64,000 bases of DNA from Bordetella parapertussis (GCA_945862985.1 CAMAZF010000002.1:62001-126000), one strand, 5' to 3'. Shown: positions 19,773 through 30,088, numbered from the stretch's first letter. The notes: a model not told the origin generated them from the letters alone. Program-made: numbers and translations.

Positions 19773-22538
19773 ATGCTCAATCGCCTCCTTGCGTCCATTT
19801 TTGGCAGTCGCAACCAGCGACTTTTAAAGAAATACCAGTCGCGCGTCGACGCGATCAACCGGTTCGAACCAGCCATGGCTGCGCTCACCGACATCGAATT
19901 GTCGGCGAAGACTCAGGCCTTTCGGGCCCGCCTTCAGCAGGGTGAGTCGCTGGACGCCATCCTGCCCGAAGCCTTTGCGGTCTGTCGTGAGGCCTCTAAA
20001 CGGGTCCTGGGCATGCGGCATTTTGATGTTCAGCTGATTGGCGCCATGGTCCTGCACGAGGGCAAAATTGCCGAGATGCGCACGGGTGAGGGCAAGACCC
20101 TCATGGCCACGCTCGCAGCCTATCTCAATGCGCTGCCCGCCAAGGGCGTTCATGTCGTCACGGTGAACGACTACCTCGCTCAGCGCGACGCCCAATGGAT
20201 GGGCCGGCTGTATGGGTTCCTTGGTCTCACCACGCGGGTGAACCTTGCGGGCCTCTCCTCTGAAGAGAAGCGCGAGGCCTACGCAGCCGACATCACCTAC
20301 GGCACCAACAACGAATACGGTTTCGACTATTTGCGCGACAACATGGTCGCCGATCGCGCCTCACGCGCTCAAAGGGGCTTGCAGTTCGCCATCATCGATG
20401 AGGTCGACTCCATCCTGATTGACGAAGCCCGTACCCCACTGATCATCTCGGGCCAGTCCGAGGACACGACGGAGCTCTATCGCGCCCTCAATGGATTGCC
20501 CGGCTTACTTCAGCGCCAGTCCACTGAGGACGGTGAGGGTGATTACTTCGTGGATGAGAAGGGTCGCCAGGTTCATCTCTCAGAGTCGGGTTTTGAGCGG
20601 GCCGAGGCCGCCCTCGCAGAAATGGGGCTCATCGGCGAAGGAGAGAGCCTCTATGATTCGGCCCGAATCACGCTTTTGCACCATCTCATGGCCGCACTTC
20701 GCGCCCACACCCTGTATCTGCGCGATCAGCATTACGTGGTCCAGTCAGGGCAGGTGGTGATCGTCGATGAGTTCACCGGCCGTCTGATGGCGGGCCGTCG
20801 TTGGGCGGATGGGCTGCACCAAGCGGTGGAGGCCAAAGAGGGGGTGGCCATCGAGCCCGAGAATCAGACCCTGGCCTCCATCACCTTCCAGAACTATTTC
20901 CGGATGTACGGAAAGCTCTCGGGCATGACAGGAACGGCCGACACCGAGGCCTTTGAGTTCCAGCAGATTTATGGCCTTGAGACGGTCATTGTCCCAACAC
21001 ACCGTCCCATGGTCAGAAAAGATCTCCAAGATCAGGTCTACCGAACCGCCGAAGAAAAAGTCGAAGCCATCATTGCGGACATTCGCACCCGGCACACGCA
21101 GGGTCAGCCGATCCTGGTGGGCACGACCTCCATTGAATCTTCCGAGCTCCTGTCGGGCTTGCTCTCGAATGCCGGTCTTGACCATCAGGTGCTCAATGCG
21201 AAGCAGCATGCGCGTGAGGCCGAGATCGTGGCTCAGGCAGGTCGTCCCGGCATGATCACCATCGCCACCAATATGGCTGGTCGCGGCACCGACATCGTTC
21301 TGGGTGGCAACATTGAGAAGGCCGTGGCTCAGATCGAAGCGGACGAGGCCCTCACTGCCGAGGTTCGCGCCCAGCGTGTGTCTGAGCTGCGTTCAGAGTG
21401 GCAGACTTTGCATGACCATGTGGTGGCTGCTGGCGGGCTCCATATCATTGGCACCGAGCGTCACGAGTCACGACGCATCGACAACCAGCTGCGCGGTCGA
21501 TCAGGGCGTCAAGGCGACCCGGGGTCCTCGCGTTTTTTCTTGTCCATGGATGATCCCCTGTTGCGCATTTTTGCAGGTGATCGCATGAAGGCCATCATGG
21601 ACCGCCTGGGGGTTCCCCGGGGTGAGGCGATCGAGGCAGGCATGGTGACGCGCTCCATCGAGGGGGCTCAGCGAAAGGTCGAAAACCGGAACTTCGAGAT
21701 TCGCAAACAGCTCTTGGAATACGACAACGTAGCCAACGAGCAGCGCCAGATTATTTACGCGCAGCGCAATGAAATCCTGGAGTCAGACGATCTCTCCGGT
21801 CTGGTGCGTCAGCTGCGCGATGGGGCCATTGAGGCCTCGGTTCGAAGCTTTATTCCCGTTCAAAGCATTGAAGAGCAATGGGATCTCCCTGCGGCGGAGG
21901 CTGTGCTCCGAGAGCGATTCCGCCTCGAGGTCGCACTGTCTGCTCAGGTCCAACAGGCGCAAGAAATTGATGACGACGGCGTGGTTGCGCTGGCCGTTGA
22001 AGCGGCGCAAACAGCCTACGATCAAAAGCTGGCCCTCGTTCCCTCCGGTGCCTTCCACGAGTTCGAACGGTCCATCCTGTTGCAGCATCTGGATTCGGCT
22101 TGGCGTGAGCATCTGGCTGCGCTCGATCACCTTCGTCAGGGCATCCATCTGCGTGGTTATGCTCAGAAGGACCCCAAGCAGGAATACAAGCGCGAGGCAT
22201 TTGCGCTCTTTGAGCAGCTGCTTGCGCGTGTGCGTGATGACGTCACCGGGCTGCTCATGTCAGTGGAAATTGCCAGTGAGGAAGAGGCGGCGCGCGCTGC
22301 GGCCGAGGCTGAGGCTGCCCGGGAGGCTGCTGCCGCTGCGGCTACCAAAGGCATGCATTTCACGCATGCGGCCTCTCCCGAAGAAGAGGGCTTTTTGGCA
22401 GATTCAGATGTTGCGGCAGCTGACGCTGCGGCTGATGCAGGGCCGATTCGCAGAGACACCCCCAAGGTGGGACGAAATGAGCCTTGTCCCTGCGGCTCCG
22501 GCAAAAAATTCAAGTCTTGTCACGGCCGTCTCGGCTAG
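19773..22538 (+). CDS. secA: Preprotein translocase ATPase SecA
   Basis: SecA drives secretory proteins through SecYEG. The DEAD-type motor is clear: Walker A MRTGEGKT near residue 105, Walker [18 protein letters not shown], and the second nucleotide fold with [14 protein letters not shown] and [17 protein letters not shown]. The C-terminus carries an alanine/glutamate-rich linker and the zinc-binding [14 protein letters not shown] tail that contacts SecB and lipids. The length of 921 residues is standard. No secM-like gene precedes it. No Shine-Dalgarno sequence is visible, and TACCCT lies 10 nt upstream of the ATG. Confidence 0.98.
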   Translation: MLNRLLASIFGSRNQRLLKKYQSRVDAINRFEPAMAALTDIELSAKTQAFRARLQQGESLDAILPEAFAVCREASKRVLGMRHFDVQLIGAMVLHEGKIAEMRTGEGKTLMATLAAYLNALPAKGVHVVTVNDYLAQRDAQWMGRLYGFLGLTTRVNLAGLSSEEKREAYAADITYGTNNEYGFDYLRDNMVADRASRAQRGLQFAIIDEVDSILIDEARTPLIISGQSEDTTELYRALNGLPGLLQRQSTEDGEGDYFVDEKGRQVHLSESGFERAEAALAEMGLIGEGESLYDSARITLLHHLMAALRAHTLYLRDQHYVVQSGQVVIVDEFTGRLMAGRRWADGLHQAVEAKEGVAIEPENQTLASITFQNYFRMYGKLSGMTGTADTEAFEFQQIYGLETVIVPTHRPMVRKDLQDQVYRTAEEKVEAIIADIRTRHTQGQPILVGTTSIESSELLSGLLSNAGLDHQVLNAKQHAREAEIVAQAGRPGMITIATNMAGRGTDIVLGGNIEKAVAQIEADEALTAEVRAQRVSELRSEWQTLHDHVVAAGGLHIIGTERHESRRIDNQLRGRSGRQGDPGSSRFFLSMDDPLLRIFAGDRMKAIMDRLGVPRGEAIEAGMVTRSIEGAQRKVENRNFEIRKQLLEYDNVANEQRQIIYAQRNEILESDDLSGLVRQLRDGAIEASVRSFIPVQSIEEQWDLPAAEAVLRERFRLEVALSAQVQQAQEIDDDGVVALAVEAAQTAYDQKLALVPSGAFHEFERSILLQHLDSAWREHLAALDHLRQGIHLRGYAQKDPKQEYKREAFALFEQLLARVRDDVTGLLMSVEIASEEEAARAAAEAEAAREAAAAAATKGMHFTHAASPEEEGFLADSDVAAADAAADAGPIRRDTPKVGRNEPCPCGSGKKFKSCHGRLG

Positions 22539-22547
22539 GAGTTCGTC

Positions 22548-23780
22548 ATGCCCGTTGGTCTGCCTCTCCCGCAGCGTGATCAATTGCTCGCGATTGCGGG
22601 CTGCGAGCTTGGATTCGCTCAAGCGGGCATCCGCAAGCCAGGCCGCAAGGATGTCTTGCTCATGCGCCTCGCTGCGGGAAGCGCTGTGGCGGGTGTCTTT
22701 ACCCAGAATGCATTCTGCGCTGCCCCCGTCCAGCTCTGTCGCCAGCACCTCGCCAAGGGCGAGGGCATTCGTGCATTGGTCATCAATACCGGCTGTGCGA
22801 ATGCCGGAACGGGCCGAGGTGGGCTGGATGACGCCCAGGAGACCTGTGAGGCCGTCGCCCGCTCTCTGGGCATGTCCGCGAGTCAGGTGCTCCCATTTTC
22901 CACCGGCGTGATTCTCGAGCGTCTTCCCATGGATCGCCTTTTGGCCGGCATTCAATCCGGCGTCGCTGCCCTGGGAAACGCCGATTGGTTCGATGCGGCT
23001 GAGGCCATCATGACCACCGACACCCAGCCCAAGGCGGCCAGTCGAGTGGTGCAGCTCTCACGTGGGACCGTCACACTCACTGGAATCTCCAAAGGCGCCG
23101 GCATGATTCGACCGAACATGGCCACCATGCTGGGGTATCTCGCCACCGATGCTGGGGTTCCCCAGGCTATGCTCGCAGCCTTGGTGAGGCATGCAGCCGA
23201 CCACTCTTTCAATGCCATCACCATCGATGGCGACACCTCGACCAACGACTCCTTCATCGGCATTGCCACGGGGCAGGGCCCCGTCTCCTTCTCCGCAGAT
23301 GAAGCGGGCACGGCGGACTGGCTGGCCTTTCAGGCGGCCTTTGTCGAGCTGTCCCAGACGCTTGCGCAGGCCATCGTGCGTGACGGCGAGGGTGCGACAA
23401 AGTTTATGGCCATCGCCGTAGAGGGGGCACGAAGCCGAGACGAAGCGCGTCAGGTGGCATACGCCGTCGGACACTCTCCCTTGGTCAAGACCGCATTTTT
23501 TGCGAGTGATCCCAACCTCGGCCGAATACTGGCTGCAATTGGGTACAGTGGGGTCCCCGACCTGGATGTCTCTCTCATCTCTGTTTGGATCGGCGAGACC
23601 TTGGTCGCGCAGGCCGGTGGTCGAGCGGCGAGCTATTCGGAGTCCCTCGGTCAGGCAGAGATGGCGAAAGCCGACATCTCCGTGCGCATTGCACTGGGTC
23701 GAGGAAGCGTCAGCTCCACCATCTGGACCTGCGACCTCTCCCACGACTATGTCAGCATCAATGCCGACTATCGATCCTGA
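22548..23780 (+). CDS. argJ: Bifunctional ornithine acetyltransferase / N-acetylglutamate synthase ArgJ
   Basis: ArgJ recycles the acetyl group in arginine synthesis: it moves acetyl from N-acetylornithine to glutamate, and bifunctional forms also use acetyl-CoA. The self-cleavage site is visible in [17 protein letters not shown], where Thr193 becomes the N-terminal nucleophile of the beta chain. [11 protein letters not shown] is another conserved block. The length of 410 residues is typical. Whether it is mono- or bifunctional cannot be read from sequence alone. It begins 9 nt after secA and overlaps the next gene by 20 nt. Confidence 0.95.
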   Translation: MPVGLPLPQRDQLLAIAGCELGFAQAGIRKPGRKDVLLMRLAAGSAVAGVFTQNAFCAAPVQLCRQHLAKGEGIRALVINTGCANAGTGRGGLDDAQETCEAVARSLGMSASQVLPFSTGVILERLPMDRLLAGIQSGVAALGNADWFDAAEAIMTTDTQPKAASRVVQLSRGTVTLTGISKGAGMIRPNMATMLGYLATDAGVPQAMLAALVRHAADHSFNAITIDGDTSTNDSFIGIATGQGPVSFSADEAGTADWLAFQAAFVELSQTLAQAIVRDGEGATKFMAIAVEGARSRDEARQVAYAVGHSPLVKTAFFASDPNLGRILAAIGYSGVPDLDVSLISVWIGETLVAQAGGRAASYSESLGQAEMAKADISVRIALGRGSVSSTIWTCDLSHDYVSINADYRS

Positions 23781-24639
23781 ACTGATGCAGCGGCTGCTGC
23801 GCAAGCTCGACGCGCTCCTGCCGGAGCCAGCCCCAGCACCCGACTTCTCGTCTCAATGGGCCTTCCAGTGGAGGCGGCAGTCCACCCCGCTTGGTGAGCA
23901 GGGATCCCTTCGTGCAGTGTCCCAGCCGGCTTGGGTTCGTTTTTCCGATCTTCACCACATCGAGCATCAGGCCGAGCGAGTCATTCGCAACACCCGCCAT
24001 TTTGTCTCGGGCCTTCCCGCCAACAATGTCCTCATGACCGGTGCGCGAGGCACAGGCAAGTCGTCCCTTGTGCGTGCGTGCCTGACCGAGTTTGGAGCAC
24101 AGGGACTTCGCCTGATCGAAGTGGATCGTGATCACCTCGCCGACCTGCCCACACTGGCCGATCGAGTTCAAGGGCAGCCCCAACGCTTCATCGTTTTCTG
24201 TGATGACCTGTCGTTTGAGCCCGGAGAGCCCGGATACAAGGCACTCAAGTCCGTGCTCGATGGCGGTGTGTCAGCCCAGCCGTCGAACCTGCTCATCTAC
24301 GCCACGTCCAACCGCCGTCATCTGATGCCGGAGCAGGCCTCAGAGAATCTCCAGGCTCGCATGGATGCCTCAGGTGAACTTCATCCTGCAGAGTCCACTG
24401 AGGAGAAAGTCTCCTTGTCCGATCGGTTCGGCCTCTGGGTCTCGTTTCATGGGTTCGCTCAGACGGCCTATCTCGACATCGTTCATCACTGGCTCAAGCA
24501 GTTAGGGATTCCCTCGGAGCAATGGCCAGAGGCCAGGCTCGAGGCTCTGCAGTGGGCGACCCAGCGAGGGTCACGCTCAGGCCGAGTGGCACATGCCTTT
24601 GCGCGAGACTGGGCCGCGCGCCAGCAGGCTCGTGACTGA
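23761..24639 (+). CDS. ATP-binding protein, DUF815 (AAA-type) family
   Basis: This is a 292-residue P-loop ATPase of the DUF815 family, of unknown cellular role. Walker A is GARGTGKSS (94-102), preceded by the family-typical [16 protein letters not shown]. Walker B is [11 protein letters not shown], and a sensor-like YATSNRRHL follows. The gene between argJ and mutT in other Burkholderiales is of the same kind. The start at 23761 lies 20 nt inside argJ; the ATG at 23785 is another choice. An upstream extension of the frame runs through argJ and is not expected to be coding. Confidence 0.88.
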   Translation: MPTIDPELMQRLLRKLDALLPEPAPAPDFSSQWAFQWRRQSTPLGEQGSLRAVSQPAWVRFSDLHHIEHQAERVIRNTRHFVSGLPANNVLMTGARGTGKSSLVRACLTEFGAQGLRLIEVDRDHLADLPTLADRVQGQPQRFIVFCDDLSFEPGEPGYKALKSVLDGGVSAQPSNLLIYATSNRRHLMPEQASENLQARMDASGELHPAESTEEKVSLSDRFGLWVSFHGFAQTAYLDIVHHWLKQLGIPSEQWPEARLEALQWATQRGSRSGRVAHAFARDWAARQQARD

Positions 24640-25069
24640 TCTGGGCCATGCTGGCCGAGTCCAGGTCGGTGTGGGGCTCGTGCGTAGTCGCCATGGGCAA
24701 TGGCTGTTGGCCAGTCGCCCACCCGGAAAGGCTTATGCGGGCTGGTGGGAGTTTCCCGGTGGAAAGGTTGAGGCTGGAGAGACGCCCGAGCAGGCCGTCT
24801 GCCGCGAGCTTCGTGAGGAGCTTGGGCTGCTCGCACACGCTGCGCATGTGAAAGAGGTCTTGGCCTTTGATTACCCCCACGCTCGGGTCTTGCTGCATTT
24901 CTGTGAGGTGGTGGACTGGTCAGAGCCCGATGGTGGGCTGCGGGGCCTAGAGGGTCAGCAGTTCTGCTGGATCTGGGCCCGTGGCCCTCACCCCTTTCCG
25001 CTGTTGCCCGCCAGCCGACCGATTCTTCAGCGTCTAGAACTCGCAGATCGCGAGTCGAAAGCGCAGTGA
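24632..25069 (+). CDS. mutT: 8-oxo-dGTP diphosphatase MutT-type Nudix hydrolase
   Basis: MutT hydrolyses 8-oxo-dGTP and so prevents A:T to C:G transversions. From the GTG at 24632 the protein has 145 residues with a complete Nudix box (Gly44, Glu50, Arg58-Glu59, Glu62-Glu63, Gly65) and the preceding YAGWWEFPGGK seen in MutT. GTG 24632 overlaps the ATPase stop by 8 nt; an ATG at 24593 would add 13 residues with no family counterpart. The 3' end overlaps convergent zapD by 36 nt. Other small Nudix activities are possible. Confidence 0.9.
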   Translation: MTDLGHAGRVQVGVGLVRSRHGQWLLASRPPGKAYAGWWEFPGGKVEAGETPEQAVCRELREELGLLAHAAHVKEVLAFDYPHARVLLHFCEVVDWSEPDGGLRGLEGQQFCWIWARGPHPFPLLPASRPILQRLELADRESKAQ

Positions 25070-25831
25070 GCCCTGAAAGGGCTGGGGCTGAAGGCGCTCA
25101 TTGACCGCTCGGAACCGAACGGCCACCACATATTTGTTGGCGCTCATGTCGCAGATGAGCCCCCGCCCTGCCGGTGCCCAGACTCGGATGAGCTTGGCCT
25201 GACGGCCTCCAGGGTTCATTTCGAAGAGCCCGTCTTCGGCGGTCATCTCTTGCGGTTCAGCCACTTCGCGCAGGAGTCGCAGACAGAGCTGGGCCGATCT
25301 GAGCACGGCGCTGACCGGCGCCACCCAGTTCTCCATGTGCACGCGGCGTTTCTCGGGACTGAACGTCAGCCAGAGCGAGAGCACGGGCAAATCAAACGGG
25401 CAGTCCCCTGCGGGAATACCTGCTCGGCCTTTGAGCGACTGCAGAAACTCGACCTCAGGAACATGGGGCCCCAGTCGCATCTGCACTTCGCCAAGTGTCT
25501 CGAACAGATAGGTCACCTCGGTGAGGACCGCCTCGAGGCGCTCGCTCGCAACGCCGGGCTGACCGACGAAACGCTCCAGCTGAATGCGTTGTCGTTCGAG
25601 CTCTTGGAGCAGCTCGTTTTTGATGTCGCTGCGGCTCGAGAGAAGGTCAAACAGCTCGAGGTAGGAGGAGAGCCAGGCCCGGTGGGCAGAGGCTTCGCTG
25701 GCCAAGGCCAGCTTTTCGAGCCGGTTGCTGATGCACTCCAGGCGCATCATGGTCCGAACGCGCTCGCTGCAGGGCAGTTCGAAGATCTGTTCGAGCGAGG
25801 GCGGAGGCGCGAGAGGTGCTGTCGACGACAT
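25034..25831 (-). CDS. zapD: Cell division protein ZapD
   Basis: ZapD (DUF1342) crosslinks and bundles FtsZ filaments by binding the FtsZ C-terminal peptide. The 265-residue protein has an N-terminal helical part (ERVRTMMRLECISNRL) and a beta-rich C-terminal part ending FQGSLRFRLAICEF, both typical. The start at 25831 gives MSSTAPLAPP; a frame extension of 27 residues reads into coaE and is unlikely to be used. It follows coaE by 7 nt and is probably in one transcript with coaE and the peptidase gene, the common coaE-zapD neighbourhood in beta- and gammaproteobacteria. Confidence 0.92.
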   Translation of the reverse strand: MSSTAPLAPPPSLEQIFELPCSERVRTMMRLECISNRLEKLALASEASAHRAWLSSYLELFDLLSSRSDIKNELLQELERQRIQLERFVGQPGVASERLEAVLTEVTYLFETLGEVQMRLGPHVPEVEFLQSLKGRAGIPAGDCPFDLPVLSLWLTFSPEKRRVHMENWVAPVSAVLRSAQLCLRLLREVAEPQEMTAEDGLFEMNPGGRQAKLIRVWAPAGRGLICDMSANKYVVAVRFRAVNERLQPQPFQGSLRFRLAICEF

Positions 25832-25838
25832 CTCGCGA

Positions 25839-26483
25839 TTATGTCTGATTGCTGAGCGAATCGGGGTTGATGTCTCGCGTTCGAGCGTCAAGCCAGCGAT
25901 GATGAAGCGCAAGGACCTGGGCGGAGAGTTGTTCTACCGTGCCCTCGTTTTGAATCACATCATCGGCCAGTGCCAGCCGCGCCTCTCGGCTCGCTTGCAA
26001 CCTCAGGATGCGGTCTAGAGTCTGATCTGAAATGGCCTGTCTTTGCAGGACGCGGGCGCGCTGAAGAGAGACCGGGACATCAACCACTGCCACTCTCCAG
26101 ACCCAGTCCGGTCGATTCTGGCCGGCACCCTCAGCCCAGAGTGGCACGGCGTAGAGGGTATAAGGCGCACTCGATGCTGCCAGCGCGGACATGGCATGAG
26201 ATTGAATCTGGGGGTGGAGAATCGCCTCAAGCCGAGCTCGCTGGCTAGGGTCATGAAACGCGAGTTCGCGCATCACCGCTCGGTCCAGGCGCCCATCAGG
26301 GCCAAGCACTTCATCTCCAAAAGCCTTGCGAATCTCGGCCATGGCGGCGCCTTGAGGGCCGGTGAGTTCGTGGGCGATCTGATCAGCGTCCACCACGGGA
26401 ACCCCCAAGGTCTGAAAGATCTCGCAGGCTGCAGACTTGCCCGATCCAATGCCGCCTGTCAGCACGACGACGGCCGTATTCAT
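25839..26483 (-). CDS. coaE: Dephospho-CoA kinase
   Basis: CoaE phosphorylates the 3'-hydroxyl of dephospho-CoA, the last step of coenzyme A synthesis. The P-loop GGIGSGKS is at residues 10-17, followed by VVDADQIAHELT, which is diagnostic for CoaE. A lid-like segment follows QRQAISDQTLDRIL. The length of 214 residues is standard. The ATG at 26483 overlaps the upstream peptidase stop (ATGA); a TTG three codons earlier is possible but weaker. Confidence 0.96.
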   Translation of the reverse strand: MNTAVVVLTGGIGSGKSAACEIFQTLGVPVVDADQIAHELTGPQGAAMAEIRKAFGDEVLGPDGRLDRAVMRELAFHDPSQRARLEAILHPQIQSHAMSALAASSAPYTLYAVPLWAEGAGQNRPDWVWRVAVVDVPVSLQRARVLQRQAISDQTLDRILRLQASREARLALADDVIQNEGTVEQLSAQVLALHHRWLDARTRDINPDSLSNQT

Positions 26484-27160
26484 GCGCCCCAACCCTCAGT
26501 CAATACCCAGGGCAACACCACCAGTCCGGCCAGGCAGAGGCCAGGGCCAAACGGGAGGGCCGTAGAGCGATTCCAGCCAAACCGCAGCATGCCCCAGGTG
26601 ATCACAGGCAGCATGACGAGGCTGGCTCCCACAATGACGAGTGGGAGACCAGAGAAGCCAACCCACAGGCCCATAGCCCCGAGCAGGGCAAGGTCTCCTC
26701 GGCCAATCGGCTCGCTCTGTGCATCGGGGCTCGATCGCTTACGCATCAAGCTGCCCACCGCCCAGGGCAGGAGGTATCCAAAGGCGCCTCCTGCGAGAGC
26801 CGCCATGAGTCCCGGGCCAAGGCCGCTGAGCGAGATCACCACCCCAATGGCTGCGAGTGCAACAGTCAGACGGTCTGGCAGCAGACGGCATCGGAGGTCA
26901 ATCAGGGCGCAGCTGGTGAGCAGTCCAGCCCAGAGCCCTAGCGCGATGCCCTCTGCAGGACTGGGGGCCCGCAGCAGGAGAGACAAAGGCAACAGCGCCA
27001 CGGCCGCAGCAAGCACTGCATGAAGCAGGGGGGAGTGCAGCACCGGAGCATCTTCGCCCAGCCAGCGCTTGACCTCCGGCTGTGCTACGAGTCTTGCGGA
27101 CAACCCGGCAGCCCCTGCAAGGACGCAGGCGAGCACCGTGGTCGCGAGGTCAGGCCACAT
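26480..27160 (-). CDS. Short A24-family prepilin peptidase (PilD-like, no methylase domain)
   Basis: Prepilin peptidases are membrane aspartyl proteases that cleave type IV pilin and type II secretion leader peptides. Both catalytic aspartates can be placed: Asp88 in ALIDLRCRLLPDRL and Asp156 in GRGDLALLGAMGLWVG. About six membrane segments are predicted. From the ATG at 27160 the protein has only 226 residues. The N-terminal cytoplasmic domain of typical PilD, with two CxxC pairs and N-methyltransferase activity, is absent. Upstream in-frame sequence lies inside the corC-type gene and is its shadow. The coaE-zapD neighbourhood is the usual place of pilD. It overlaps its upstream neighbour by 11 nt. 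Confidence 0.8.
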   Translation of the reverse strand: MWPDLATTVLACVLAGAAGLSARLVAQPEVKRWLGEDAPVLHSPLLHAVLAAAVALLPLSLLLRAPSPAEGIALGLWAGLLTSCALIDLRCRLLPDRLTVALAAIGVVISLSGLGPGLMAALAGGAFGYLLPWAVGSLMRKRSSPDAQSEPIGRGDLALLGAMGLWVGFSGLPLVIVGASLVMLPVITWGMLRFGWNRSTALPFGPGLCLAGLVVLPWVLTEGWGA

Positions 27161-28409
27161 GCTTGTGAAGCAGCACGCGCCGAATCGCCCGGTCTTGGAC
27201 TTGCTGAATCTCGATGGGCACGCCTTGGATCTTGAGGCTGAGGTTGGCCTCTGGGAGATCTTGCAGGGTCTCAAGAATAAGGCCGTTGATGGTTCGAGGG
27301 CCATCGACTGGGAGCGTGAGCCCAAGCCTTCGATTGATCTCTCGCACGAGGGTATCTCCATCGACCGCTGCCGTGCCGTCTTCTTCCCACTGCAGCTGCC
27401 GCGGCCCGGCTCCATCGGTGCTGAGTTCGCCCACCAGCTCTGAGACGATATCTTGGACCGTGACCATGCCCTGGACTTCACCATATTCATCGACGACCAG
27501 AGCAAGCCGGGCTCGGTTGGCCTGAAAGACTTGCATCTGCGAGAAGAGACTGGTGCCCTCGGGTATGAAATAGGCCGGCATCAAGGCCTCGATGAGCGCC
27601 TCTTTGCTGAACTCATCGTTGGCCAGCATGGAGACAGCCTTTCGCACATGAAGAATGCCGCGGACCTGATTGAGCTCTCCGTCATAGACCGGTAGCTTGT
27701 TGTGAAAGCAGGTGCTGATCTGCTCGCGCAGCTTTCCCTCGTCGTCCTCGAGGTTGAGCGCCTCAATCTTGGGTCTGGGCACCATCACGTCATCAACGGT
27801 CAGGTCCTCGAGGTCAAAAAGGTTGAGCAGAATCTCTCGGTGTTGCTTCGGAATGAAGGCTGCCGACTCTACGACTGCGGCCCGGAGCTCTTCAGGCCGA
27901 AGGCCCTCCTCCCGTTTCGACGAATTCAGCCGGAGCAGCTTCAGCAGCCCATTGACCAACAAGTTGACCGCCCCTACCAGGGGGCGAAACAGAAGGGTGA
28001 GCGGGGTGAGCAGAAAGCTGGCCCCGATGGCCACCTTCTCTGGACGGTTTGCTCCGATGACCTTGGGGAGGATCTCGGCGAACACGATCAGCAGGCTTGC
28101 CGCCACAGCCGTGGCAATGGCAAGCACCTCGTCGTTGTTACCGAAGGTGTTGATGGCGATTGCGGTGATCAGTGCGGTGAGGGCTGCATTCACCACATTG
28201 TTGCCCAGAAGGATGGTGGCCAGCAGCCGGTCTGTTTTGTCGAGCAGGTTCATCACCAGCTTTGCGCCGCGATGCCCTTGTGCAGCCAGGTGCCGCATAC
28301 GGTAGCGGTTCACGGCCATCAGGCCAGTTTCAGAACTCGAGAAAAAAGCGGACAGCCCAAGGAGCACCAACAGTGCCAGGCCCTGCGCCCAAAGGGAAAG
28401 ATCGCTCAA
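27150..28409 (-). CDS. HlyC/CorC (CNNM)-family transporter, YfjD type
   Basis: This 419-residue membrane protein has the CNNM/CorC layout: an N-terminal DUF21 domain with about four membrane helices (residues 5-145), a CBS pair (about 205-330, with DVMVPRPKIEAL and VDEYGEVQGMVTVQDIVSELVG), and a C-terminal CorC/HlyC domain. Family members are linked to magnesium or cobalt efflux, but the substrate here is not known. The only start giving the full membrane domain is the TTG at 28409, which lacks a clear ribosome-binding site. It lies upstream of the peptidase gene on the same strand. Confidence 0.88.
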   Translation of the reverse strand: MSDLSLWAQGLALLVLLGLSAFFSSSETGLMAVNRYRMRHLAAQGHRGAKLVMNLLDKTDRLLATILLGNNVVNAALTALITAIAINTFGNNDEVLAIATAVAASLLIVFAEILPKVIGANRPEKVAIGASFLLTPLTLLFRPLVGAVNLLVNGLLKLLRLNSSKREEGLRPEELRAAVVESAAFIPKQHREILLNLFDLEDLTVDDVMVPRPKIEALNLEDDEGKLREQISTCFHNKLPVYDGELNQVRGILHVRKAVSMLANDEFSKEALIEALMPAYFIPEGTSLFSQMQVFQANRARLALVVDEYGEVQGMVTVQDIVSELVGELSTDGAGPRQLQWEEDGTAAVDGDTLVREINRRLGLTLPVDGPRTINGLILETLQDLPEANLSLKIQGVPIEIQQVQDRAIRRVLLHKHVA

Positions 28410-28455
28410 TGAGGAACCAGACGGGTTGCCATGATGCCCTTAGTGTAGGCCATTC

Positions 28456-28533
<78 letters not shown>

Positions 28534-28554
28534 ACGGACCGCCAGAGGCGCACT

Positions 28555-29577
28555 TTACTGACGCCTGCTGGTGATGAAAGACAGCAAGTCTAGCAGGGAA
28601 GCCTTGTGTTCGGACGGGCTCAGCGGTTCGAGCGCGGCACGGGCCAGGTCGCATTCCGCACGGGCGGACTCCCAGGTTGCATGGAGCACACCAGATTGAC
28701 GAACCATCTGAATGATGGCGCCGATGTCGGCAGACTCAGGGTCAAGAATGGCCTGCCTGAGCGCTTCGCGTTGCTGCTGGTCTGACTGCGCCATGAGCAG
28801 AATGAGGGGCAAAGTGGGCTTGCCCTCACGCAGGTCGTCCCCGAGTTGCTTGCCCATGACCGATTCGTCGCCGTCGTAGTCCAGCGCATCATCGGTGAGT
28901 TGGAAGGCGGTTCCCAGGTGACGGCCCACCGCACTCATGCGCTCGATCATGTCGGCTGGACAGCCGCAGAGGACCGCGGGGAGGCAGGCTGAGGCCTCAA
29001 AGAGTTTGGCTGTTTTGAAGCGAATCACTTGCAGATAACGCGCCTCGTCCACGTCAGGGTCTTGGCAGTTCAGCAGCTGCAGCACCTCGCCCTCGGCAAT
29101 GACATTGGTTGCATCCGCCAGCACGGCCATGACGGCCAGGGAGTTGCAAGACAGCATCATCTGAAAAGCCCGGGAATACAGAAAGTCGCCCACCAGCACG
29201 CTCGCCGCATTGCCGAAAATGGCATTCGCAGTCTGACGATTGCGGCGCATACCGGACTCGTCCACCACATCATCATGGAGCAGGGTGGCTGTGTGGATGA
29301 ACTCCACAATGGCGGCGAGTTCATGGATCTGGGGATGCTCAGGAAGCGCGGCCCCGGCGCGTGGCCGCCCCTTGGCGGTCAGGTCTGCCTGTATGGCGCC
29401 CGCGGTCAGCAGAAGCAGGGCAGGGCGAACACGCTTGCCACCCCCGCTGATGATGTAATCACCCACTTGCTCTACAAGCGGCACTGAGCTTGAAAGTCGA
29501 GCACGAATCACCTGATCGACCGCCGCCATGCCCTCAGCGATGGGTGCAAAGAAAGCGGTGGAGGAGCGATCGTTCAT
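28555..29577 (-). CDS. ispB: Octaprenyl (polyprenyl) diphosphate synthase
   Basis: IspB makes the long prenyl chain of ubiquinone. Both aspartate-rich motifs of trans-prenyltransferases are present: [15 protein letters not shown] in the first half and [12 protein letters not shown] in the second. [13 protein letters not shown] lies near residue 46. The length of 340 residues is normal; the chain length (C40 is usual in this group) is inferred. It is divergent from rplU-rpmA, the standard ispB/rplU arrangement. TAAAGT on the minus strand (29587-29592) lies 10 nt before the ATG and could be its -10. Confidence 0.94.
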   Translation of the reverse strand: MNDRSSTAFFAPIAEGMAAVDQVIRARLSSSVPLVEQVGDYIISGGGKRVRPALLLLTAGAIQADLTAKGRPRAGAALPEHPQIHELAAIVEFIHTATLLHDDVVDESGMRRNRQTANAIFGNAASVLVGDFLYSRAFQMMLSCNSLAVMAVLADATNVIAEGEVLQLLNCQDPDVDEARYLQVIRFKTAKLFEASACLPAVLCGCPADMIERMSAVGRHLGTAFQLTDDALDYDGDESVMGKQLGDDLREGKPTLPLILLMAQSDQQQREALRQAILDPESADIGAIIQMVRQSGVLHATWESARAECDLARAALEPLSPSEHKASLLDLLSFITSRRQ

Positions 29578-29619
29578 GTTGACGGAACTTTACCCGCTTT
29601 GTGGCGTGCTGCACGGGGC

Positions 29620-29648
29620 TTGCAAGTTAGCCAAGTGGCCAATACAAT
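29620..29648 (+). promoter_or_regulatory. Promoter of rplU-rpmA
   Basis: TTGCAA (29620-29625) and TACAAT (29643-29648) are separated by exactly 17 bp, a strong sigma-70 match for ribosomal protein genes. The predicted start near 29655 gives a leader of about 77 nt before rplU. Confidence 0.75.
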
Positions 29649-29731
29649 GGTGGGCTTTTCCGGCTTTGCAGCCAGAACGGTTGCAGACAAAGACCGAAGC
29701 ATCAAGAACGAACAGAAGAGAGAGTCGAATA

Positions 29732-30067
29732 ATGTACGCAGTCATCAAAACCGGCGGCAAGCAGTATCGGGTTGCACCCGGAGACACCCTGCGCGTGGAG
29801 ACGCTGACCGCCGAGGCAGGCCAAGAAGTGGTGCTGGCCGAAGTGCTCGCCATGGGTGAGGGTGAGGCCCTGCAGATGGGCGCCCCTTTACTCTCAGGCG
29901 CAAGCGTCAAGGCGGTGGTGACTGCGCATGGTCGCGGCGACAAGGTTCGTATTTTCAAGCACCGTCGTCGTAAGCACTACGCGAAGACCCAGGGTCATCG
30001 TCAGAATTACACCGAAATCAAAATTGCAGCGCTGGTCAAGCCCGACGGTTCCGTCGTGACCGCCTAG
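29732..30067 (+). CDS. rplU: 50S ribosomal protein L21
   Basis: L21 is a large-subunit protein that binds 23S rRNA. The sequence starts [14 protein letters not shown], the invariant L21 N-terminus, and contains the basic segment [17 protein letters not shown]. The 111-residue length is slightly above the E. coli protein (103). An AGAGAG stretch precedes the ATG. It is followed 21 nt later by rpmA, the conserved L21-L27 pair. Confidence 0.97.
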   Translation: MYAVIKTGGKQYRVAPGDTLRVETLTAEAGQEVVLAEVLAMGEGEALQMGAPLLSGASVKAVVTAHGRGDKVRIFKHRRRKHYAKTQGHRQNYTEIKIAALVKPDGSVVTA

Positions 30068-30088
30068 TTTTTTAAGGACGAGTTCGAA

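Noticed and set aside
21769-22911. A 380-codon plus-strand frame spanning the secA 3' end and argJ 5' end
   Set aside because: It is out of frame with two clear genes, very Arg/Ser-rich, and has no domain; a +1 shadow.
26480-27505. A longer 341-codon version of the prepilin peptidase
   Set aside because: The extra 115 codons are antisense-like, Ser/Arg-rich shadow of the CorC-type gene in another frame and lack the CxxC pairs of a true PilD N-domain.
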